DNA from: Oscarella lobularis
Lineage: Eukaryota > Porifera > Homoscleromorpha > Homosclerophorida > Oscarellidae
Reading direction: 5' to 3'
DNA: 64,000 bases
Assembly (NCBI RefSeq): GCF_947507565.1
Contig: NC_089187.1
Location: forward strand, 682,001-746,000
Position 1 is the first letter of the stretch. Every line of letters starts with the position of its first letter. Under the pieces are notes generated by a model that saw only the letters and a list, made by a program, of their open reading frames with translations, had not been told where the DNA came from and made no database searches. Positions 26,739 through 38,524 of this stretch are shown here, piece after piece. The translations under genes and the position numbers were made by a program.

Positions 26739-26984
26739 CCAGTCCTTGACCCCGTCCTCGACGGCGCGGCTTGAACAATCGTCAACATTCGACTGACAGA
26801 TGGTGATAAAAACAGCTAGCTGCTTTCACAGGCGATACTCTGCGCTGCTCACTGTCGACGCGCATAATGGAGTCGCTAGGGCTTCGAACGGCCATGAAAT
26901 ATCAAGTGATTGCCAATACATGAAAATACAGGACAGCCAGTGAAAAAGCGTGTTGAAACTTGACTCTAAAACGTGCAGCACCTC

Positions 26985-29900
26985 CTAACTTACAAATATC
27001 ATACACCTGTACCTTATAGGGCAGTTTCTCTCGTAATGAACAAGCCATCCAAGGACTGCTTGACAGCTGTGGCTCTCCTCACAGTCTACGCTAGCAGCAG
27101 ACCTTTCAGAGCTTTCTGACGAATCCGTCATTACAGTTATTGAATCCAAGTCCCAATCGGAATGGGAAATATCAAGGTTGATGTACGTCGTAGGTTGTTC
27201 TGATTCGAGGATTTTTCCCAGCTTCTGCAAGAGAACGCTAAACCCTGGGCGCTGTTGAGGATCCGAGCGCCAACACTTTGTCATCAGTGTGTATCTACAT
27301 GTTAGTACATAAAGCAGCATTGGTCGGTAAAGGGCGAGAATGCAGAGCGAAAAGCTTACAGTTCTTTGGAGCAGCTGTTTGGACAAGCCAGACGGTTGCC
27401 ACCACGCAAATACGATAGGAATTTCTTACCAGACATGCATGAATAAGGAAAACCGCCTGCAAATATACTTCTTTATACTTAAAATAATAATTAATAGTCT
27501 TACCCAAAGTGCATATTTCCCAAATAACGACGCCAAACGACCATCTATAACGAGAAAAAATATTTTAGTATGTAAAATGTAGACATGTAAATCTTACACG
27601 TCGCTCTTCTCTGTAAAGATGCGGTGTGTGATGGCCTCGATTGACATCCATCGAAGAGGAAGACGCCTCGCTTTCTTTTGTAAATACACGCCGTCCTGGT
27701 AGACCGCTCTCGTTAGTCCAAAGTCGGACACCTTGAGCAGATTGTTTTCGCAGACTAGAACATTTCGACACGCCAAGTCGCGATGAACCAGACCCTTTCC
27801 GGCCAAATACTCCTGCAGTTGAAAATTCTGTGACTAAAATGTACTTGATTGCTAAAGTTCTCTTACCATTCCAGATGCAATTTGCCAGGCGAACGACAGT
27901 AGATCGGAAGCCGTAAACACCCCTTCGACATTTTCCTCATCTTTGAACGCATGTTCAGACACTTCTTGATCCTCGTCGAGCTTCGACCCGCAACTGCTAC
28001 TTAACTTCGTGCAAGGGTTTCTGAACGTCAAATCCTGTTTAGATAGCAAAAATAGCATGGTACTACTGCACTTTGTCCGATAAAGTTATATATACGTGCC
28101 TCTGAATCGCTAGGGCAGCTTCTATCCGTGTCCTGCTGGCTTTTGACGTACTGCATGAAGAAAACGAACAGTGCACTTAGCCTGCTTGATTTAGCGGTCT
28201 CCTCACAACGCGTCAAAAGCTGGATCTATGCGACCCGGAATCCCTCTTTTCCAAAAATGGCTAGGTTTAATTAAATTCTTTAGACGTTTTAATGAATTAG
28301 GAGTGTTTTCAATGACAGGCAAGTGCAGGCGAGTATACTTCCTGTAGCTTTTTTGCAGTAGGGCCCCCAATTCACAAAATCCTAAATTCGTCCCTGACAC
28401 TAACGGGCCAAACAAATCATTTGACGGGAAAAATTATGTGACCATCGTGACCGCCAATCATTCACGTTTTAATGCAAAGCTCCCTGTTTCTACCTCAACG
28501 TACCTCAAGTCTTCCTTTCTGAAGGTTGCTCAGCAGGTCTCCGTGGCAACAGTACTCGACGACGAGGCAGAGTGGCTGACTTCTCGTAATGCATGCTAGC
28601 ATGCTGACAATGTGTGGATGCTTCCCGATTCGCTTCATGAGTTTGATTTCATCCATGAAGTCAGAGTCCTGCTGACATGGTCCTAATTATTCAAAAGTCA
28701 ATTATGCACCAGAGCGATTTCGACAGATATGCCGCATAATGGCATGGAAATTTAAAAGGCCCGGCTGGCGTATCGTAAATACGGTACTCGAGCCCTTTGG
28801 TGCATAGAAGAGAGGCCTACCTTTCACCATTTTGCAAGCCACAATCTTCTTATTTTCCCAGTCGGGATCGTGTAGCGACGACCGCGGCAATGATTTGCAG
28901 TAAAGTTGAGCTTTGAGCACGACGCCGAAAGCGCCTTGGCCAATTTTATCGAGCATAAATAGGTCGCCACGACGGATTTCCCAATCGTTACGCAGCTCAA
29001 TGGAATCAAACGCAGCAGTCGATGAGCGATGTCGTTTGCGATGGATGCAGGTGACGATAGCCCCAAAAATGATCAAGGCAATTACTGAGCTGATGACTGA
29101 CATAATAATTGTTAATTGAGGAACGGGCACCGACATCCGAGTGGACGGCGGATACTTGAGCTTGGGCCTGGAAGAACTCGGCGACAAGTCGGCGTTCGCG
29201 GGAACCGAAGAATCTGTTAAGACATGAGGTTTACATGAAATAATGAAACACGAGGTTTTGAAATTAAGCTCTACTGGTATATGCACAGTAATTTGATCTA
29301 AGGTGGTCTTACCTTGACGATCGGATATGGGCATATCACACCTGCACAACACAATAGCACAGTTTCAAGAAAGAGACAACTAAGCTTAGAAACTAACCTG
29401 CACTTTCCACGATCGCAAGTGCTCAAACTTTGGTTATATGTCCAAGAAACCTGTCGTTTTGTTAATTAAGCAAGGAGTTTCGCTAAACGCCACGAACCTT
29501 GTCAAGGACAAAGCCACTTTCGTTGATGTAAAGTTTTAGTCCTTCGAGTCCGCTAGTGACAAACGTGAAACACCCGCCGAAATTCACCCATTTTACGAAA
29601 TCAAAAAACTCGGAATATAGAAAAGCAGACGGTCACGATCGGTGAATTCGACAAATATTGAAGCTGGAAAGACTTTTTCTCCCGGAACGTAGACCACAAG
29701 CCGAAGCCAGTACTCGTCAACCGCCGACACCTTAAAGAGAAACAACCTTATTGCTGCACAAGCGCGTCAATTAAGCGTGGTGCCTCTTTTACATTAAATG
29801 CATGAATAACCGTAAGTGACGTGCTCGTTGACGTGGCTCCATTTAAACTAGAGTTTCCAGCTCTAACGGCTGTACGATTTGAAGCCGATGAATTGCCTAG

Positions 29901-32900
29901 ACAATTCAAACTGTTATTGATCACCAGCTTTTCCGATTCCATCTCAATAGTAAAATCAACGCTTTCTCGTGGACAGCTAAAGTACAGCGAACGTACAACA
30001 GAGTACTAATGACAATGATTGACCTGCCTGTCCAAAGTACAGCGATCCACGCATTTGCAGGGGGTGTTGCAATCGGGCCCAAATTTTCCTGGAGAGCAAG
30101 TCGGGCCGGCCCATCCCGGAAAGCAATCGCAAGTTCCAGACACTGGATCGCAACCGGAATTGTTTCGACATCTGATAAAGAAGTTTCTTCTAGAACCATC
30201 CTCTTCCTTGCTCTACTTACTCGCAGTCTTCCTCGCAGTTGCGACCGTATTTACCCTTGAAGCACCGTAGTTCGCAGAGCTTTCCGTGCCAACCAGCTGA
30301 ACAGTTGCACTTGAAATCCCACAAGAATGCTTTGACGTTTGAACAAAATCCGTAGAGCGACTAAAACTAACGTTACACAGTAGCTGCGTGCATTGACAGC
30401 ATTACCTGATGCGAATTGATGGAAAAGCCAACGGGACACCAAGGCTTGCACGTCCGATGGGCTGAAAACTGGGCAACGGAAGGGCGTCTTGGAATAGGAC
30501 CGTAAGTAGAAGTTCCCTGAAAACCGCCACACATGAGGCTTCCGTTTCCAGGACACGGAAGATTGCAGGTACTAAAGAGAATGGTAAAAGAATCGCCACG
30601 GATTGCGTTCAACATTGCAAACCTGTCGTCCAAGAGAACCTCCCCGTAGTCGTTGTCGCAATAACATTTATTCCTAGAATGCACACCGTAATACTCGTAG
30701 TTCTTGGCGCTAAAATACGTCATTTCATATAGTGCAAAATAACCGCGTAACCTTACTAGCATTTTTGGCGACAAAATTCTGGCGTCATAAATTCTGTTTC
30801 ATTCTTAGTGATAGGTACGTGGTAGCTTAGATAAGGCTTATTAGCTGCATCTGCATGGCAACCAAGGTAGACAGACTGATCATTAGAAGAACTCATCTGG
30901 CTTATTGAAATGGATTCCCTGGCTAAAGTTGCAAGATCCTAAACAAACAATACCTCACGCAATAAACTCAATTGCAAAATACATAATACATGAAACGTTT
31001 TCAGATATGACTTCGTGTTCGCCGGACTCGGCTCCGTTTTTCCCGTGAACTTGTCAAAATCAATGCGAATTCGACCAGACCCTCCGTCGCCCCCAAAGCC
31101 TAACGCTCCGCACCCGCCTCGACCTCCGAACGCCGTAACCCGACCATCATTTACATTAATTTCCAACCCTCTAAGATAAATGCTGCCGCCCGCACCGCCG
31201 CCGCCAGCACCACTTCCCTGCGAGTTGCGATCTAAATACCTAAAGAAGACTCCAATCTCGATATAGAAACATGGATTAGGTTCCTTCGCACCCGTCTTCA
31301 CCATCGCCTCCGTTAGCCGAAACCTGACCGGTGACTTGAATTCTATTACGAGCGTCCAAAAGAAGTGCTCCGCCACCGTTACCACCTCTTCCACTGTCAA
31401 GCACTGAAGTAGAGACGCGGCCGTCCGAGATCGAATCTTCTCCACTAACGGAGGCATTGGCATAGTTGCTGCCGCTTCCACCGCCCGAGCCCAAATGCAG
31501 AATTCGCAGATTGACAGTTCCGTACGAGTGGCCTCCTTCACCGCCATCTGAGAACCCAGGTTGTCTGAGAAAAACACGGCTACAGAATTAGCGGAACAAG
31601 CAAATTCACACTTTCATTACCCCGCTGTGCCGTAGCCTCCACCGCCACCTGGTTTTCCGTATCTTGGGCCTCCTCCTCCGCCACCTTCATTTGCAGTAGA
31701 AGTTGTCTTTCCTACACCTATAAAATAGGCAGTTTTTCTTGTAAGCTTTCAAAGTCTGATCACACGGTATACGTATGTATGTTTATATACATACCGTATG
31801 TACATAACGTATATACACAAAGCCTTGCAACCTGAACATTAATTTTAGATGAATTACTACTTCCTTACTTTGAAAGCTTTCGCCTTGCTTGCCGGAGGAA
31901 TTAGACTTGGTCGATTGTTCGCCGCCCTTATATCCAGCTCCTTTCGCGGTAAGAGTCCCTCTAATAATGATATCGTAAGCGTAGACTTTAAGCGTTCCAA
32001 AGTTGGCCGAATTGTTAGTCCACGGCTCCACTTTTACGGTAATATTGGCTTCTATTGCAAAAGTACGCACGTTGCAGTGAACACCGGATACGACGTCACC
32101 ATCCGCAGGAGACCAGTCTCTGTTACCGTGATCAGTGCCACGGCAATCAGGCTGTAAAATTGTACAAAAATCGTAGTGAGACGCCAAACGATTATAAATA
32201 ACGTGGTGCTGTGAGAAAACAGGCGTTATCTTTAGTTGACTGACCGAGAGATATTTACTGTCGCATTGAAGTCTTTTACTGGCTTATTGTAGTGCTCAAC
32301 AATTTCTGTCCTCTTTAGAGCTCTCTTCCAGACCGTAAAGCTCTTAAATTGAAGGCAAACAAAACAAAAGTAGTAACAAAAGCCGAACTTCAACGCCAAC
32401 CAGTGTACCTTTATATCGCCGGCAAATCCATTGTTTGAGCAGCAGTACTCATTTCCAAGAGAAAATCCTTCTGGAGGTAAAGGATAAGCGGCCCGCGTCT
32501 GAACCGTTTTGAGCAAACTTCCGTTGACGTAGAGTCGCGCGTTCGTGCCGTCTACTGTCATTGCAACATGATGCCATTGATTGATGTGCCCTATAGTCCT
32601 AGTCTTAGCTGTATGAGAGCTGTTCGAGCAGCCTGTAAGAGGCGTGTAGATAAGAGCAAACTTTCCGTTATCAAGAGCAACGCCCATCTTGCTGCAATGA
32701 TTAATCTTTCCCATAATAGTCTAAAAGAGACACTGAATTATAGGAACATGATTATGATAAACGATGCTGCAATAGATCAGGAACAAGAGCAATCATACCT
32801 TGCGACCAGCAGCATATTTTGTCGGCCTAAACCATCCCTCAAACGTGTACACAATACCAGGAGACCACCATCCTAGACCAACGTAGTCACTTACGCCATC

Positions 32901-34997
32901 GGTTTGAACATAACAGGCAAAAGGAGGTCCGACCTTTAGCACAACAGAAGACATAGAATTAGAATAAAATCATTAGTTATTCACCAAGCAATTTGAAACG
33001 CACTGTGTTACAGGCTCTCCTAACCAAGTTGAAGGAAATTTGCAAGTTTCTTGGCTGCCGTCACCTCCATATGCTGTAATCGCCGTCTTGATAATGTTCT
33101 CACACGTCCCCGAGTTTTGACAAACCAGTCCTTTTCCCTGAGCGCAAAAATTGAACCGGTTGCCGTCTGTTTAAAACAAACAAAGTGACGCTGCAAGCCA
33201 CGAGAATAGAGAAGAGAATCGGAGACCACCGTTTCGAGCATTCAGTGGCTAATCAACTTACCTAGGAACTCTTCGCAGTTCGATCCTCTCGAGCCGGGTA
33301 AGCACGAACAGTCGTACGCCTTAGCGTCTCTGACAAGGCACTTTCCCAAATTTTCACAAGGATTTTTCGTTAGACATGGATGTGTCGAGACAAGACGAAG
33401 TTTGAGTCGCGCAATCGACCGATTTGACGGCAGTAAAGGAAAACAAATACCGGGAAATCCTCCACACCGCCCGCTAACGATCTGTCGCAAGTCTACATGA
33501 ACGACAAATAGAAACTATTACACAAGCGAAACAAACCCACTAACTTGAGAAAGACACAGAATGGTTGTTACTCATTGGCCCCTCCCACGACCAAGTCACT
33601 TGCGGATGAACTTCAAAAGGAGTTGAAGTCAAGTTGATATTAAAGTCACCGCGAAAAGGACACGTTTGAGTCGTTTGATTATCGCCACCTTGGCCATAGC
33701 TAAACAGAACAGATTAGTGGCGAGAGTCATTGTTTCTGTTCTCAGTCACGGTATATCCGAACCGCCCTCGACGGAAGTTGCGTATGAGAAATCGTTTGTT
33801 GTCACGAGCCACGAGTCAAAATTAAAACGAATGCGGGTGAAGTGAGTTTTACCCCATTCGTCCCAGTTCCGCTGAGGCACAGTGGGAGAACAAGCAAGCG
33901 GCGAACCTAAAAACCGTTAGATTACACAGTTTTTGCACTGAGACTTAGCTACAGCAAAATCTCATTCAAGAAAAAGTGAGACAATAACTCATTGCGAAAT
34001 TCATTGTCGTAAACATCTTAGTAGGCTGCTAATAATTAACTATCTTCTAACCAAGAAGCTTGTCATAACTGGCATAGTTTTCTTCCCGGGACGAGGTGAG
34101 CGAAATGTATTCAGAAGGCTCTCCCGTATTCATGTCTGTAAAAAATTCAAATAAGACATTCTGTTCATAAAGCAACGCACAATGTGCAGAAGTGACGACT
34201 CGACCCACAGTTAATTAAGACAGAGCATGCTTCGAAAAGTGACTGAACTGGTAAGTTTATGGCCGCGGTTAACTAAAAGCTAAGATGAAGCGCCTCTCCA
34301 AATTGCAATGCCACCGGTCCTACCCAAAAAAGGCTGCGTTTTAATAAAAACGGCTGAAAGAGAACCGGGCCTCTTCTTTGAAAGAGAAACACGGTCAAAA
34401 GCCCGCCTAGGCTGCTTCCCGTCGAGTGCGGTAGACAAAAATAGTAAGGAAGCGTTCCAGACTAATTCAAACAGATGGTGCCTGGATACGGCTTTAGAAA
34501 GGCAGAAGAACGCGAACGAGTGTAAAATGCGAACGACTATAGGGACCCCTGTGCCAGTTTCGTCTTACACGGTGGCCCCGCGGAGCCCATTTTTAGCAAC
34601 TATCAAACGTCAAGACCGTTTCTGCAGGCCCCCTAGCGCCTTGACTCTAGCTTTTCCTCCAAACAACCCTATATCTCTGCATGAATAGCTGAAGGCAAAA
34701 CGGCCCCGCTGTGCGCCATACAGGTATGTCTAAGATTAGCGCAATGACGCAATCAAAAAAAGGAGAAGAAAGAAAAAAAAGAGAAAGATCTTCCTTCTCT
34801 TTTCCGGAAGATTTTTCAGGAAGCATACCTTTGCAGTAGACGGAGACGACAATCCGTGGAAGTATTTCTAAATCGTAATGCCTGTCGATCCTGCTGCCCG
34901 TCTTGTAATGGTCAACGCAGCGAGAATATCGCTGTTGACCTGCTACTAGCCAATGAAGGCACATTAGGACGCCAAAATAGGCGCCGACGAAGCCCAT
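26985..34997 (-). CDS. RTK F: WSC/LamG/Gly-rich receptor tyrosine kinase, fullest architecture
   Basis: Best reference copy; summing visible exons suggests roughly 1,600-1,700 residues. Signal exon 34829-34997. EGF exon about 33262-33495. LamG-like exons include a phase-0 135-nt exon at 32799-32933, then 32410-32715. Glycine-rich exons about 31010-32205. WSC exons 30410-30940. EGF exons 30030-30360. Membrane-proximal domain 29510-29990. Transmembrane, W-E-I juxtamembrane and glycine loop (IGQGAFGVV, VACKM) 28820-29215. Kinase exons follow: 28505-28685, an insert at 27870-28150, the catalytic exon 27599-27815 (HRDLACRN, DFGLTR, RWMSIEA), 27505-27547 (WSFGVVIWEICTLG) and 27358-27447. The tail exon has YINL, a possible Grb2-type pYxN site. 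After SAASVDC a 2-nt loss relative to RTK B shifts the tail into a different frame ending at 26985. A Pro/Ser-rich stalk insert of about 25 residues sits just outside the membrane. WSC domains bind glycans in other proteins; the ligand here is unknown. Confidence 0.82.
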
Positions 34998-35487
34998 GAT
35001 CGCGCGAGCTAGGAAACTTCTTCGCCACACGCCGGAGTTAGTGGAACTATGGATGCAGAAGGAATGTGGCAAGGAAGTGTGGCAAAGTGGCTTATATTTA
35101 CGCACGCCAGTGCATGGATTCGTCGTTAATCAGCGTAATTGGCATCCATAGAATAAAAGCCGTCTTCTACACTATCTTCGGCTGTTTGGCTGCATAACCG
35201 CTCAACGGGGAATCGCATAAAAGAAGGCCCCTTTGAGAAATTGATCAAAAATCGACTACTTACGGACTCGCCGCTTCTTGACCACGTACCTAGAGCGCCT
35301 GAATATTACCTGAAGCGCGCTTTTCGCCGCTCCGCATTGAGCGAAACGCGGAAAAGGATGAAGACGAAAAAGACTAGAGCACGCTAAAAAGACGATGACG
35401 TCATACATGCGCACAAAGAGAAAACATTGATTTGAAGCAGCAAAACAAAAGACACGAGTAAAGCAGCAGCCGCATGCAAATCAAAAT
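34998..35487. promoter_or_regulatory. RTK F upstream region
   Basis: Shared flank between the small LamG gene and RTK F, with GTAAGTAG on the minus strand at 35256-35263 and TGACGTCA at 35396-35403. It likely contains the promoter and a 5' leader exon; no coding exon seen. Confidence 0.4.
35396..35403. promoter_or_regulatory. CRE-like palindrome TGACGTCA upstream of RTK F
   Basis: Perfect palindrome about 399 bp upstream of the RTK F start, with the conserved TACATGCGCAC to its right. Confidence 0.4.
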
Positions 35488-36642
35488 TCAGGAGCATTCC
35501 AGCATTGCTTTTCCCATGTTGTAGGCATGCTGGATTTCTATAGCGCTACGAGCTCGCTTAGAGAGTCGAACAGCTGCCAATTTCCCGCTGAAGTCTGGAG
35601 CGGTGTGCCAGCCACCGGACGCCCCGATGAGGATGGGATCCTCTGAGAGATGAATGGAGTCATGTTTCAGTTTCACCAGACTGTGACTCAAGACACCATC
35701 TAAGTAGTAGCGAATTGTCTTCTTATCATACGTTAGAGCAAAGTAATGCCAATTGCCGTCTGTTGCAGTGGGCTGATGAACGTTGAACATTTCATACCCA
35801 GCTCTGGCCTGCAGATGTATGTAGGAGAAGACGTGCTCATTCTCCACAAATTTAGGAAAGCCGTAGCTGTATTTCTTCAGAAGCAAGTATCCTGTATTAG
35901 GCGCTGTTCTGATCCAAGCTTCGATGGTAAGTTCGGCTACGTTCAGTGAACTGGAGTGGGGAATTTCGAGACGATCGTTGACGTCAAAATGCAAGGAGTT
36001 CAGTGTGGTGGTCAGGAGAACCCACGACAACGGCGTGATTTTCGTGGCCGCTGAGGTCGTGAATACGGTCACCAGCTGAGGGAGATTCTATTAGACTGTG
36101 CATACTCAGCAGAAGAACGGTGTCTGGGTCAGGCGGAAGTGGGTTAATTGATACCGCTAGATTTATAAAGGAATTATTGATTAAATGCACGTCCTGCTTT
36201 TGAGACTTTGTTTCTTACGTTTGGAATAACATTGCTCAATGGCGGAGAGTCTTTTAGAAATGCCAGAAGTGGCTACCTCCAAACTGCTTATCTTTGAGGA
36301 CAAGCTCGGAATGTTAGATTCCAGATTGGATAATCTCTGCGCAGCAGCAGTTTGAAAATTTGAAAGACTAGTAAATGATTGGAGTTTGAAGTGCGCAGTA
36401 AATTTATTAAAGTTTACCGAGTTGATATGGACTGAAGGGTGGTGTCCACCGATTCAAGGACATCTTTGTCCTTCTCCTGAGCTTCGTCTTCTTTATTGAA
36501 GTACTAGGGATCGGTCAACATGCAACGTGACAGACAATATTAGAAAGACGGTACATACCTCGTCGATTTTGCTTGAAAGTGAAGAGGAATTCACGTTTAC
36601 CAGCAAGAATCCAAGAAAAAGAAGTACGTAGAAGCTCTTCAT
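35488..36642 (-). pseudogene. Small secreted coiled-coil/LamG gene with 8-bp frameshift
   Basis: Same four-exon structure as the intact copy at 47147-48304: signal exon 36559-36642, then 36418-36476, coiled-coil exon 36219-36367 and LamG exon 35488-36156. The first three exons have identical lengths and phases (84, 59, 149 nt). In the LamG exon, 8 nt are missing near 35998-36006, between the VVVGSPDHH and SLHFDVND parts. The two halves of the domain therefore lie in different frames, with a stop shortly after the junction. The rest of the domain is fully open and very similar to the intact gene, so the break is recent, or is an assembly error. Nine further bases differ in frame. If real, the product would be a truncated coiled-coil protein without its lectin-like domain. 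Confidence 0.75.
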
Positions 36643-38524
36643 GCCTAAATAACAAATGAGAAGTTCGTGGGAGAGAACGGATGTACATGCGTGGGCAAGC
36701 CAGGGACGAAGAAAGCTCTAGCACGCTCTTATGCTGAGAACTCTGCATTCCCTTTTCCAAAAGACCACAGGTATAGCACTAGATATGCATGCTCCACTGA
36801 CAGACAAATAGCAATTCGTGTAAAGTAAGTGCGTTCAAACGTATTTAGAGTAGGAATTACTTCCCTTACTTAGGAGCAACTAGGCAAACATGTAAGGATT
36901 TTGTACCTCCGGTGAACTATTTACTCTGCTTTTTGGAGATGGGGACCAATTTGCCTTGGCAAAGAACCAGTGCAGACTGGTTTGTGAGTTGAAGTCGCTC
37001 GCCTATCATATGCGACTTGACAATGTGATTAGTCCCAATGACGCAGGTGTGGTTTGTGAAGTCAATTAAAAAATTTATTTAGCAGGGACCAGAACAACTC
37101 ATAGTGTGCTGGAAACTACACCTCTGAAGAAAGGACATGAACATGAGAAAGAGAAACGCGCTACACAGTGTAGACCTGGAATCTTTCAAAACAACCAGCA
37201 ATACCCAGAGTATATTGATCCCATTGTTACGTTAGCTCCTCCTCCTCCTCCTCCTCCTCCTCCTCCTCTTCCTTCTGAAAGAACAATATGCCTGCTACCT
37301 CCAAGAGCGAACGCAGGATAAATCAGCTGCCCCTAGCCTTCGACTTCCCTCTCTAGAATAGAACAGAACAGCACCATATAATCAGTCGCTTACTGTATAT
37401 TGCAAAAGAATACACTAACTCACGCATTTCTCGGTAAGGCGTTGAAAGGACTCTCTTTCACGTTTAGACTTTAGTGCAACTCATACTGCGTAGTCATCCA
37501 ACCCGTACTACCTTTTCAAATAGGTCAGGCTGTCTCTAATCAAAAACCAACTCCTCTAGAACCTTTGAGTATGAATCTGCTAATTATTTACTAAAGTTCT
37601 GTCAAGAATACAAGAAAGAATACGAACCTACAGTTGTGGGGTCCAAACCAGTTCTCATCAGAAAGATCCCAGGAATAACATCGAAGTGACCAACAGAGAC
37701 AAGACCTTAAACTAAGCATCTATCTGTGAGTCTGACGAAGGTCTCCGCCTATCAAAGAAAGCTCTCACCCGTTCCTGCTGACTTCTTCGGGCACTAACGA
37801 ATCCTTCATGCACGCGAGGGACTGTCGTGAGGAGCGTCTGATGCTCCAGTGACCATTTGCTGTGGCTGCGCTGCAGCAAGAAGGACGCGGTGACGCCCGG
37901 ATGTGAAGCCTAAAATGGCCACACACTACAATTAATTTATTAATTAAAGTTTGCATGCGTGAAGAAATGAGGGAGCTCCAGAAATTTATTTTCCTAACTG
38001 AGCAGTTAGAGAAATCCGAAGTGGATTGCAGTTGGCGGGGTATATGAGTCGAGCAATTCACAAGAGGATCGAATCCTAAGGGACGAGACTTCGTCGCTTG
38101 TCTCTTCGGTGTCACTAAATGGACAAAGTTCACTGCATAATAGATCGCGGCATGCGGAGCATGCCTTATTCATTAGGAATATTAAATTATCAATCATGAC
38201 GTCATAAATTGTTTAACATTTTATGTAGTTGAAACTTGGATAATCGAGTTTATCGAAATGTTTATTAGAGACTGTATCTGAGAACGAAGGAACCTGCGCC
38301 CCCCCCCCCCCCCCCATTATTGCTCGGCTTAGTGCATGTGTCGAACTTTTTAATGTGGCGTATTGCACTACAGTTTGTAGTTTGGATGTAGAGTGTACTG
38401 GAAGCCTGACGCAGTGCACTTTTATCATCCACCCATCAACATAAACGCAAAAAGAACAATTCGGAAACAAAGACATAGGTGCCTATAGACTAACTCGCGA
38501 ACATCGAAAAGTCGTTGTCTTGCA
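36643..38524. repeat. Non-coding part of the large direct duplication (first copy)
   Basis: No convincing gene. It matches 48305-49582 and 53574-54167 nearly base for base. It contains a (TCC)n tract at about 37235-37268, which is much shorter in the other copy, and a run of 17 C at 38299-38315. A short minus-strand open stretch starting at 38197 is not kept in frame in the second copy because single-base length differences interrupt it, so I do not call it a gene. The point 37943/37944 is the empty site of the insertion found at 49583-53573. Confidence 0.6.

Noticed and set aside
38006-38197. Small minus-strand gene beginning MIDNLIFLMNK, repeated at 53616-53825
   Set aside because: The frame is not kept between the two copies because of single-base indels; no splice partners were found.
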